Below, one piece after another: positions 1-7,282 of a stretch of 64,000 nt of DNA. Positions within the stretch are counted from its first letter, which is position 1. Each line of letters begins with the position of its first letter. The notes beneath the pieces were generated by a model. It made no database searches, was not told the DNA's origin, and saw only the letters and a program-made list of their open reading frames with translations. Source of the DNA: Streptomyces sp. HUAS YS2 (GTDB lineage: Bacteria > Actinomycetota > Actinomycetes > Streptomycetales > Streptomycetaceae); the NCBI RefSeq assembly GCF_033343995.1, contig NZ_CP137573.1, forward strand, positions 2,699,001-2,763,000, given 5' to 3'. The position numbers were made by a program, and so were the translations under genes.

Positions 1-110
1 CACAGAGTCAACAAGTCGTGCGCGAGGGATTGACGCACTTGCTGACGGGCAGTCTCATAACCGATGACCCCCGGTAACGCGACGGCTTGCACAGCGAGGT
101 GCGCACGGTC

Positions 111-1082
111 ATGACGACATCCACCGAACGGGACTTCACACTGCTGCGCGACGCGCTCGGTCCGCTGCGCGACCGCGAGCAGCTCGCCGAGCGCCTGCTC
201 GACGCCTCCCGTCAGCACTCCTTCGACCCGGAGACGGAACTCGACTGGGACGCCCCCTTCGAGGACGGAAAGTGGTTCTGGCCGCCGGAGCTGGTCTCCC
301 TCTACGACACGCCCCTGTGGCGGCGGATGGGCGAGGAGCAGCGGCTCGACCTGGCCCGCCACGAGGCCGCCTCGCTGGCCTCGCTCGGGATCTGGTTCGA
401 GATCATCCTGATGCAGCTGCTCGTCCGGCACATCTACGACAAGTCCCTGACCAGCAACCACGTCCGCTACGCGCTGACCGAGATCGCCGACGAGTGCCGG
501 CACTCGATGATGTTCGCCCGGATGATCCGCAGGAGCGGTGCCCCGGACTACCCGGTCCCGCGGATCTACCACCACCTCGCCCGCGTCCTGAAGACCGTCT
601 CCACCACCCCCGGCTCCTTCGCCGCGACCCTGCTCGGCGAGGAGATCCTCGACTGGATGCAGCGGCTGACCTTCCCGGACGAGCGGGTCCAGCCGCTGGT
701 GCGCGGCGTGACCCGGATCCACGTGATCGAGGAGGCCCGGCACGTCCGGTACGCCCGCGAGGAGCTGCGCCGCCAGATGGCGACCGCGCCCCGCTGGGAG
801 CAGGAGTTGACCCGCCTCAGCTGCGGCGAGGCGGCGCGGGTGTTCTCGGTCTGCTTCGTCAGCCCGAAGGTGTACGAGCAGGTGGGCCTGGACCGTCGCG
901 AGGCCGTCGCCCAGGTCCGCGCGAGCGGCCACCGCCGCGAGGTCATGCAGTCCGGTGCGAAGCGCCTGACGGACTTCCTCGACGACATAGGCCTCCTGCG
1001 GGGGCCGGGGCGAGCACTCTGGAGGTCGTCCGGCCTGCTGGCCCAGGCGACGACCGGGCGGGCGCTCCGGAGGTCGTCCTGA
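111..1082 (+). CDS. AurF-type diiron oxygenase
   Basis: Predicted non-haem diiron oxygenase of the AurF (p-aminobenzoate N-oxygenase) family, 323 aa, cytosolic. The ligand pattern of the family is visible: Glu97 in a helix, ECRH (Glu128, His131), GEEILD (Glu177/178), His204 and EARH (Glu208, His211). An upstream TTG at 87 is in frame, but ATG 111 starts the conserved part. A TetR gene follows 42 bases downstream on the same strand, so it may be its regulator. Family members oxidise aryl amines or act in natural-product pathways; no pathway genes are nearby, so the substrate is unknown. The family is fairly sure, the reaction is not. Confidence 0.85.
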   Translation: MTTSTERDFTLLRDALGPLRDREQLAERLLDASRQHSFDPETELDWDAPFEDGKWFWPPELVSLYDTPLWRRMGEEQRLDLARHEAASLASLGIWFEIILMQLLVRHIYDKSLTSNHVRYALTEIADECRHSMMFARMIRRSGAPDYPVPRIYHHLARVLKTVSTTPGSFAATLLGEEILDWMQRLTFPDERVQPLVRGVTRIHVIEEARHVRYAREELRRQMATAPRWEQELTRLSCGEAARVFSVCFVSPKVYEQVGLDRREAVAQVRASGHRREVMQSGAKRLTDFLDDIGLLRGPGRALWRSSGLLAQATTGRALRRSS

Positions 1083-1111
1083 CTCCTCGCCTGAACGGCG
1101 TACGACCGGGT

Positions 1112-1117
1112 TACGCT
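1112..1117 (+). promoter_or_regulatory. -10 hexamer of putative leaderless promoter
   Basis: TACGCT fits TAnnnT and lies 7 bases before the ATG of the TetR gene, which has no Shine-Dalgarno sequence. Transcription would start at or next to the A of ATG. No convincing -35 is seen. Confidence 0.45.
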
Positions 1118-1124
1118 GCGTGGC

Positions 1125-1874
1125 ATGACCAGTGCCGCCTCGCCCGCGTACCGCAGGCTCAGCGTGGAGGAGCGCCGTACCCAGCTGCTCGGCGCCGCGC
1201 TCACGCTCTTCGCGCACCGCACCCCGGACGAGGTCTCGCTCGACGACGTCGCCGAGGCGGCGGGCGTCTCCCGGCCGCTCGTCTACCGGTACTTCCCGGG
1301 CGGCAAGCAGCAGCTGTACGAGGCCGCGCTGCGCTCCGCGGCCGACCGGCTGGAGGAGTGCTTCGGCGAGCCGACCGACGGCCCGCCGACCGAGCGGCTC
1401 ACCCGCGTCCTCGACCGCTACCTGACCTTCGTCGACGAGCACGACGCCGGATTCAGCGCCCTGCTGCGCGGCGGCAGCGTCGTGGAGACCTCCCGGACGA
1501 CCGCGATCGTGGACGAGGTGCGGCGGGCCGCCGCCGAGCAGATCCAGCTGCACCTGGGGGTGCCGGCGCCGGGCGCGCGGCTGCGGATGATGATCCGGAC
1601 CTGGATCGCGGCCGTCGAGGCGGCCTCGCTGATCTGGCTGGACCAGGGCAAGCAGCCGGCCGCCGCCGAGCTGAGGGACTGGCAGGTCGACCACCTCGTC
1701 GCGCTGCTCACGGCGACCGCGGCGACGGACCCGGAGACCGCGGCGGTCGTCGAGGAGCTGCTGACGCGGGAGACCGCGTCGGGGCCGGTGGGAAAGCTGG
1801 CGCGCCGGGTCGTACCCGTCGTCGGCCACGCGGCGCACCTGCTCGCGGACGCGCCCGACGAGACGACTGGGTGA
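1125..1874 (+). CDS. TetR-family transcriptional regulator
   Basis: TetR/AcrR regulator, 249 aa. The N-terminal helix-turn-helix lies at about residues 14-60, with [15 protein letters not shown] followed by VYRYF. The ligand-binding C-terminal domain carries a [12 protein letters not shown] helix typical of actinobacterial members. It is probably expressed as a leaderless mRNA, separately from the oxygenase gene just upstream. The likely targets are itself and that neighbour; the ligand is unknown. The C-terminus ends in an Arg-rich and then acidic tail. Confidence 0.9.
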   Translation: MTSAASPAYRRLSVEERRTQLLGAALTLFAHRTPDEVSLDDVAEAAGVSRPLVYRYFPGGKQQLYEAALRSAADRLEECFGEPTDGPPTERLTRVLDRYLTFVDEHDAGFSALLRGGSVVETSRTTAIVDEVRRAAAEQIQLHLGVPAPGARLRMMIRTWIAAVEAASLIWLDQGKQPAAAELRDWQVDHLVALLTATAATDPETAAVVEELLTRETASGPVGKLARRVVPVVGHAAHLLADAPDETTG

Positions 1875-1884
1875 CACTGGTCCC

Positions 1885-2157
1885 GTGCGAAGCGAGTACA
1901 CCCGATTTCACGGCGGCCCCCTGGACGGCGAGGTCCTGCCGGTCCTCGTCGGCCCGACCGGCCACCCGCCCAAGTGGTACGAGGTCCCGGTGCCGGACGA
2001 CGCCGGCGGCCCGCCCACCGTGTACGCCTACCGGCGCGAACCCGCCGGGCGTACCAAGCGGCTGGGCATCCAGCGCGGCTGGACGTACGAGTACGTGCCC
2101 GAGGGCCGCGAGGGGCTCAAGTGGCCCTGGACGAAGCCGGTGCGGCCGGTCGACTGA
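1885..2157 (+). CDS. small conserved hypothetical protein
   Basis: 90-aa protein that I do not assign to a family. It starts at GTG 1885, ten bases after the TetR stop, so it may be translationally coupled. The sequence has Gly-Pro-rich turns (HGGPLDGE), several Trp and Tyr residues and no membrane segment or signal peptide. Codon use is typical of its neighbours, which supports a real gene. Confidence 0.7.
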   Translation: MRSEYTRFHGGPLDGEVLPVLVGPTGHPPKWYEVPVPDDAGGPPTVYAYRREPAGRTKRLGIQRGWTYEYVPEGREGLKWPWTKPVRPVD

Positions 2158-2203
2158 CGTGTGACCGGACGGGTGAGGGCGTTGGGCCGAATCGCCCACT
2201 CGT

Positions 2204-2248
2204 GAGGTGATCGGATCACCTCCCCCGCATCATCGCGGTGGAGGTGAT
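2204..2248 (+). promoter_or_regulatory. leader with mutually exclusive hairpins over the ribosome binding site
   Basis: GAGGTGATC (2204-2212) and GATCACCTC (2214-2222) form a 19-base palindrome. The middle segment ATCACCTCC (2215-2223) is also perfectly complementary to GGAGGTGAT (2240-2248), which is the ribosome binding site of the NlpC/P60 gene. The first copy could therefore release the second from pairing. The palindrome may instead, or also, be a protein operator. Confidence 0.5.
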
Positions 2249-2251
2249 GAC

Positions 2252-3643
2252 GTGTCAGGAAAGCTGCTGCGCACGGTCTGCACGGGGATGCTCGCCGCGG
2301 CGACGGCGTTCGCGCCGACGCCGGCCGCGACGGCTGACGACCCGGGCGACCCGCCGGTCGCGGCGGAAGTGCCCGAGGTCCCCGATCCGTCGGACGGCGA
2401 GGACGGCACGGAGACCCCGGTCGGGCCGGAGGACGTCCCGAGCGGGACGGGCGTACCGAACCCGGAGACGACCGGCGGCCAGGAGCCCGCGGACGCCGCC
2501 GGCGCCACCGACCCCCTCACCGACACCGCCACGGACGTGGACGCGGATCCGAGTGACCCCGCGCTCCCCGGCACCGCCGACGCGTCCGAGCTCCCCGACG
2601 CCGTCCCCGTCACGCCCGGCGCCCCCTCCTCGCTCGCCCAGCTGCTCACCCGGCTCCGCGCCCTCTACCAGCAGGCCGAGGCGGCGACCGAGACGTACAA
2701 CGCCACCGCCGAGGCGCTGACCCTGCAGACCGCCGAGACCAAGGCCGTCACCGCCCGGCTCACCACCGCGCGCACCGCGCTCTCCCGCAGCCGGGACGAG
2801 GCCGGGCGGCTGGCCCGCGAGCAGTACCGGGGGAACAGCGAGTTCTCCGGCTACCTGCGGCTGCTGCTCGCGCCCGACCCCCAGCAGGCCATGGACCAGC
2901 GTCATCTGATGAACCGTGCGGCGCGTGACCGGGCGGCGACGATCGCCCGGCTCGCGGGCGGTGAGAAGAAGGCCGACGAGCTGGCCTCCGCGTCCCGCAA
3001 GGCCCTGGACCGGCAGCAGGTGCTCGCCGCGCGGCAGAAGAAGGCGCGGGACTCCGTCGAGGCGAAGCTGAAGGAGGTCTCGGGGATGCTCGCCGCGCTC
3101 TCGCCCGAGGAGCTGGCCGCGCTCGGCGAGCTGGAGCGCAAGGGCGCGGCGGGCGCGCAGCGCGAACTGCTCGACTCCGGGGTGCTGGACGGCGAGCGGG
3201 CCCCGTCCCGGGAGGGCGACGAGGCGCTGCGGTTCGCGGTCTCGCAGATCGGCAAGCCGTACGTCTGGGGCGCGGAGGGGCCGGATTCGTACGACTGCTC
3301 CGGGCTGACCTCTCAGGCCTGGGCGAGCGCGGGACGGGAGATCCCGCGCACCAGCCAGGAGCAGTGGGCGACGCTGCCGAAGGTGAAGCTGACCGAGCTG
3401 CGCCCGGGTGACCTGGTGGTCTACTTCCCCGGTGCCACGCACGTGGCGATCTATCTCGGCGACGGCCTGGTGGTGCAGGCCCCGCGCCCCGGCGGCAAGG
3501 TCAAGGTCTCGCCGATCGCGGCGAATCCGCTGCTCGGCGCGGTCCGGCCGGACCCGGGCGGTGCGGCGCTCCCCTCGTACACGCCGCCCGAGCTCCCGGA
3601 GGGAGCCACGGACGGCGGGGACGAGGGTTTCGACCGGGAGTGA
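2252..3643 (+). CDS. secreted NlpC/P60 peptidoglycan hydrolase
   Basis: Secreted D,L-endopeptidase of the RipA/NlpC-P60 type, 463 aa from GTG 2252, which sits behind a strong GGAGGTGAT. A signal peptide ends around ATADDPG. It is followed by an acidic Pro/Thr-rich linker, a coiled coil at about residues 130-290 and a C-terminal NlpC/P60 domain. The catalytic Cys is in YDCSGL (Cys349) and the His in THVAIYLG. The coiled coil is the usual autoinhibitory or divisome-binding segment in this family. Expected role: cutting stem peptides during growth, division or sporulation. It is convergent with a membrane-protein gene 17 bases away. Confidence 0.9.
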   Translation: MSGKLLRTVCTGMLAAATAFAPTPAATADDPGDPPVAAEVPEVPDPSDGEDGTETPVGPEDVPSGTGVPNPETTGGQEPADAAGATDPLTDTATDVDADPSDPALPGTADASELPDAVPVTPGAPSSLAQLLTRLRALYQQAEAATETYNATAEALTLQTAETKAVTARLTTARTALSRSRDEAGRLAREQYRGNSEFSGYLRLLLAPDPQQAMDQRHLMNRAARDRAATIARLAGGEKKADELASASRKALDRQQVLAARQKKARDSVEAKLKEVSGMLAALSPEELAALGELERKGAAGAQRELLDSGVLDGERAPSREGDEALRFAVSQIGKPYVWGAEGPDSYDCSGLTSQAWASAGREIPRTSQEQWATLPKVKLTELRPGDLVVYFPGATHVAIYLGDGLVVQAPRPGGKVKVSPIAANPLLGAVRPDPGGAALPSYTPPELPEGATDGGDEGFDRE

Positions 3644-3660
3644 CGGGGGCGGCGCGGGTG

Positions 3661-4284
3661 CTACGCCCGGGAGCCGGCTGCGGCGCGGGACGTCGCCGCG
3701 TCGCGGCCCAGCGGGAACAGGGCCACGCAGAACAGGAGCGCGCCGACGGGTATCAGATCCAGACTGGCCGCCATCGTCGCCGTACCGAGCACCACCAGCA
3801 CGGGACACCAGACACCGACGCGGCGCTGGACGGCGAGCTGGATCGTCAGCCACAGCAGGCCGACGTAGAACAGGATCGGGACGACCGTGTACACCACGGG
3901 CATCAAGGCGGGGACGCTCTGGATCTCGTCGAAGAGCCGGTTCATCCCCGCCCGGTCGTCGGCCCGGAGGCCGACGACGAGGTCGATGACTCCTTGAGCC
4001 GTGACCGCCGCCACCCCGGCCAGCCCGACCAGCGTCGCCGCGCGGGCGCTGAGCCGTGCCGCACCGGTCGCCGGCTCCGACAGACGCAGCAGGCCGAGAA
4101 GGACCGGTCCGAAGAGCAGCACCCCGGCGATCATGGCGACATGACTGATCGTCCAGGCGGGCCCCGGACCGTGGTCCGGGTCGGAGAGGCGGATGGCTCC
4201 GTAGGCGAGCAGGCACAGTGGTGCGGCGATGAAGGCGGTCCGCGTCAGCGCGGTCCCGCGGGTCCCCCGAGGCTCGTTCGTCAT
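3661..4284 (-). CDS. integral membrane protein, DUF998-like
   Basis: 207-aa polytopic membrane protein with about five or six hydrophobic segments and no signal peptide. It resembles DUF998-type proteins of actinobacteria, but I am not certain of the family. Start is the ATG at 4284, just before the first hydrophobic segment. It lies downstream of the conservon-monooxygenase operon on the same strand with a 137-base gap, so it probably has its own promoter. Function unknown. Confidence 0.75.
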   Translation of the reverse strand: MTNEPRGTRGTALTRTAFIAAPLCLLAYGAIRLSDPDHGPGPAWTISHVAMIAGVLLFGPVLLGLLRLSEPATGAARLSARAATLVGLAGVAAVTAQGVIDLVVGLRADDRAGMNRLFDEIQSVPALMPVVYTVVPILFYVGLLWLTIQLAVQRRVGVWCPVLVVLGTATMAASLDLIPVGALLFCVALFPLGRDAATSRAAAGSRA

Positions 4285-4421
4285 GTGTCGATCTTCTCGG
4301 CGCTCCCGTTCCGGATGATCAGGCATCACCCTGTCGAGACCCTGAACCGACCCTGACGCGCCCTCAGGGCCGACCGCCCGGACCTCCGGCGTGACGGGGT
4401 CCGGGCCGGTCTGCCGGGGCG

Positions 4422-5657
4422 TCAGGCGCCGGCGGCCTCTTCCAGGTACGCGCCGGTCTTCGCCGGGTCGTAGAAGAAGTTCTCGAAGTCGGCCGGGTTG
4501 TCGAAGCCGTTGGCGAAGCGGTCGGCGACCGGCTGGAGCTGGCCGGCCGCGCCGATCAGGCCCAGCACGTGCTCCGGCGGGACGCCCAGCATCGCGTTCG
4601 TCCACTTGGTGACGTGCTGCGCGGTGTCCCAGTACCGGTCGAACGTGGCCTGCATCCACTCCTCGTCGAAGGGCTTGTCGCCCTGCTCGACGATGGACGC
4701 CAGGTACGCGGCGGCGCACTTGGAGGCCGAGTTGGAGCCCTGGCCGGTGATCGGGTCGTTGGCGACGACGACGTCCGCCACACCGAGCACCAGGCCACCG
4801 CCGGGCAGCCGGCCGATCGGGTTGCGCACGGTCGGCGCGTAGCGGCCGGCCAGGGTGCCGTTGGCGTCGGTCAGCTCGACCTTGGTGGCCCGCGCGTACT
4901 CCCAGGGCGTGAACTTCTCCATCAGCTCCAGCGTGAGCGACAGGTGCTCCGCCGGGTCCTTGACGCCCTTGAACACGTCGAGCGGGCCGCCGGGAACGCC
5001 CTCCCAGAAGAGGATGTCGGCGCGGCCGGAGGTGGTGAGGGTCGGCATCACGAACAGCTCGCCGACGCCGGGCACCAGGTTGCAGCGGACCGCGTCGAAG
5101 TCGGGGTGCTCGGGGCGCGGGCCGAGGCCGTGCACGTACGCGACGGCCAGCGCGCGCTGCGGCTCGCTGTACGGGGAGCGCTCGGCGTCCCGGCCGAACA
5201 TGGAGACCAGCTCGCCCTTGCCTGCCGAGACCAGCACCAGGTCGTAGGTGCGGGAGAAGTAGTCCAGGTCGGAGACGGCCGCGCCGTGGATGACGAGCTG
5301 GCCGCCACGCTGGGCGAAGGTCTCCATCCAGCCGGCCATCTTCACGCGCTGGTCGACGGACTGGGCGTAGCCGTCGAGCTTGCCGACCCAGTCGATGACC
5401 CTCTGGGACTCGGGGCCGGCGACGGAGACCCCGAGGCCCTTGATCTGCGGGGCCTGGGTCTCCCAGAAGTTGATGCCGAGGTCGCGCTCGTGCTGGAGCG
5501 CGGTGTCGAACATGCACTGCGTGGACATGACCCTGCCGGACCGGATCTCGTCCGCCGTGCGGTTGGACATCAGGGTGACCTCGTACCCCTGCGACTGGAG
5601 GCCGAGGGCGAGCTGGAGACCGGACTGGCCGGCTCCGACGATGAGTATCTTCCGCAT
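4422..5657 (-). CDS. StyA-like FAD-dependent monooxygenase
   Basis: 411-aa flavoprotein of the styrene/indole monooxygenase (StyA) class. The N-terminal FAD-binding Rossmann motif is VGAGQSGLQLALGL (residues 6-19). The second flavin motif DPITGQGSN lies near residue 300. Length matches StyA (about 415 aa). Family members epoxidise styrene or oxidise indole using reduced FAD from a separate reductase, StyB; no reductase gene is in the window. It starts 44 bases after cvnD and is very likely the fifth gene of the conservon operon, in the place where some conservons carry a cytochrome P450. The natural substrate is unknown. Confidence 0.85.
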   Translation of the reverse strand: MRKILIVGAGQSGLQLALGLQSQGYEVTLMSNRTADEIRSGRVMSTQCMFDTALQHERDLGINFWETQAPQIKGLGVSVAGPESQRVIDWVGKLDGYAQSVDQRVKMAGWMETFAQRGGQLVIHGAAVSDLDYFSRTYDLVLVSAGKGELVSMFGRDAERSPYSEPQRALAVAYVHGLGPRPEHPDFDAVRCNLVPGVGELFVMPTLTTSGRADILFWEGVPGGPLDVFKGVKDPAEHLSLTLELMEKFTPWEYARATKVELTDANGTLAGRYAPTVRNPIGRLPGGGLVLGVADVVVANDPITGQGSNSASKCAAAYLASIVEQGDKPFDEEWMQATFDRYWDTAQHVTKWTNAMLGVPPEHVLGLIGAAGQLQPVADRFANGFDNPADFENFFYDPAKTGAYLEEAAGA

Positions 5658-5701
5658 GGCGGAGTCTCCTAGAGCGTGCGTGGTGTGCGGAGGGGTGACG
5701 G

Positions 5702-6406
5702 CTATTCGGGGGTGGCCTCGAGAGCATGCCCGACCATGGCGAGCAGTGTCTCGACGACGCTGTACCTCTTGCGCGCGTCCATGACGACCACGGGCACGTG
5801 CGGCGGGATCGTCAGGGCCTCCCGGACGTCCTCGGCCTCGAACAGCTCGGTCCCCTCGAAGTGGTTGACCGCGACGACGTACGGCAGACCGCAGCTCTCG
5901 AAGTAGTCGAGCGCGGGGAAGCAGTCGGTGAGCCGGCGGGTGTCGGCGAGCACGACCGCGCCGATCGCGCCGCGCACCAGGTCGTCCCACATGAACCAGA
6001 ACCGCTGCTGGCCCGGCGTACCGAAGACGTACAGGACCAGGTCGTCGTCGAGGGTGATCCGGCCGAAGTCCATCGCGACGGTCGTGGTCAGCTTGCCGGG
6101 CGTGGCGGAGAGATCGTCGGTCTCCTCGCTCGCCTGGGTCATCAGCGCCTCGGTCTGGAGCGGCGTGATCTCGGAGACGGACCGGACGAACGTCGTCTTG
6201 CCGACGCCGAAGCCGCCGGCGACCACGATCTTCGTGGCGATCGGGGCGCGGGTGTGGTCCAGCTGCCAGTCCCGGGCACCCTCCTCGGACTGCGGGAGCG
6301 GACCGGACCGCGGACCGGACTGCGGTTCGGACGACGACCCGTCGGGCTGCGCGGGTATTCCGGTGAGGACCGGATCGGCGGTGACGTCAGAGACGACGGA
6401 GTCCAC
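5702..6406 (-). CDS. cvnD: conservon GTPase CvnD
   Basis: Small Ras-like GTPase of the CvnD/MglA type, 234 aa. The P-loop GGFGVGKTT follows an acidic, Ser/Pro-rich N-terminal extension. Switch II is represented by VFGTPGQQRFWFMW and the guanine-specificity position by NHFEG. The protein is cytosolic or membrane-associated with the conservon complex. The GTG at 6406 overlaps the end of cvnC by 20 bases; a later start just before the P-loop domain is possible because the extension is not typical. In S. coelicolor, conservon proteins interact like a eukaryotic G-protein-coupled system. Confidence 0.9.
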   Translation of the reverse strand: MDSVVSDVTADPVLTGIPAQPDGSSSEPQSGPRSGPLPQSEEGARDWQLDHTRAPIATKIVVAGGFGVGKTTFVRSVSEITPLQTEALMTQASEETDDLSATPGKLTTTVAMDFGRITLDDDLVLYVFGTPGQQRFWFMWDDLVRGAIGAVVLADTRRLTDCFPALDYFESCGLPYVVAVNHFEGTELFEAEDVREALTIPPHVPVVVMDARKRYSVVETLLAMVGHALEATPE

Positions 6407-6803
6407 TCAGCACCCTTTCGAGGAGCGCGCGGTCGGGCTGGCCGGTGCCGTGACCGGTCCCGTACACACGGATCTTTCCCTGGTCGGCCAAGTCGCTGAG
6501 CAGCACTCGGACGACACCCAGTGGCATCTTCAGGAGGGCCGAGATCTCGGCGACGGTACGCATCCGCCGGCAGATCTCGACGATGGCCCGGAGCTCCGGC
6601 ATGAGCCGGGCGCCGATCCCGCCGCTGGTGAGCTCCTTGCGCGGCTCGGGCGCCTCGAGCGCCGCCACGAAGGTCTCGACCAGCAGGACGTGGCCGAAGC
6701 GGGTGCGGCCGCCGGTCAGGGAGTACGGGCGGACCCGCGCGGGGCGCCGTCCGTCGCCTCGGACCGGCAGCTTCCGGGGATGCGGGACAGACGCGGACGT
6801 CAC
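6387..6803 (-). CDS. cvnC: conservon protein CvnC (DUF742)
   Basis: 138-aa DUF742 protein. It has the signature VRPYSLTGGRT near the N-terminus and a winged-helix-like C-terminal half, including LLKMPLGVVRVLLSDL. It is the third conservon component, between the roadblock protein and the GTPase. GTG 6803 overlaps the cvnB stop in a GTGA tetranucleotide, and its 3' end overlaps cvnD by 20 bases, which indicates translational coupling. Confidence 0.92.
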   Translation of the reverse strand: MTSASVPHPRKLPVRGDGRRPARVRPYSLTGGRTRFGHVLLVETFVAALEAPEPRKELTSGGIGARLMPELRAIVEICRRMRTVAEISALLKMPLGVVRVLLSDLADQGKIRVYGTGHGTGQPDRALLERVLSGLRRL

Positions 6804-7282
6804 TTGGTGCTCTCCATCGATTTGCGCAGCTCGCTGCGGAGTTCGGGGGTGAGGACGTGTCCGGCGCGGCCGACGAAGAGCGCCATGTGGTACGCGACGA
6901 CGCTCATGTCGCAGTCGGGGGCGGCGTGCACGCCGAGCAGCGAGCCGTCGCTGATCGACATGACGAAGACGCTGCCGTCCTCCATGGCCACCATGGTCTG
7001 CTTGACCCCGCCGCCGTCCATCAGCCGGGCGGCGCCCACAGTGAGGCTGCCGATGCCGGAGACGATGGTGGCGAGGTCGGCGCTGGAGCCGCGCGGTCCG
7101 CCGGTCCGGGGAGCGGCGGCCGGGGCGGCGTTCACCGCCGGGTCGGAGGAGAGCAGCAGCAGGCCGTCGGACGAGACGACGGCGACGGAGCGGAGCCCTG
7201 GCACCTCCTCGACGAGGTTGCCGAGCAGCCACTGCAGATTGCGGGCCTCCGTGCTCAGTCCGAACGTTCCGGTCGCAGTCAA
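6800..7282 (-). CDS. cvnB: conservon roadblock/LC7 protein CvnB
   Basis: 160-aa roadblock/LC7-domain protein, the family of small scaffolds that regulate Ras-like GTPases. The core spans about residues 15-130 (LQWLLGNLVEEVPGLRS through DGSLLGVHA). An Ala/Pro-rich insertion lies near residues 50-65. The start is a TTG that overlaps the cvnA stop by four bases. The expected partner is CvnD, acting as GTPase regulator downstream of the CvnA sensor. Confidence 0.92.
   Translation of the reverse strand: MTATGTFGLSTEARNLQWLLGNLVEEVPGLRSVAVVSSDGLLLLSSDPAVNAAPAAAPRTGGPRGSSADLATIVSGIGSLTVGAARLMDGGGVKQTMVAMEDGSVFVMSISDGSLLGVHAAPDCDMSVVAYHMALFVGRAGHVLTPELRSELRKSMESTK

Noticed and set aside
272..2164. 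630-codon ORF overlapping the AurF and TetR genes
   Set aside because: Out-of-frame shadow with very high Arg/Ala/Pro content; the two genes in the other frames have clear family motifs.
2158..2251. c-di-AMP (ydaO-type) riboswitch before the NlpC/P60 gene
   Set aside because: The spacer is only 94 bases and none of the conserved riboswitch segments is recognisable.
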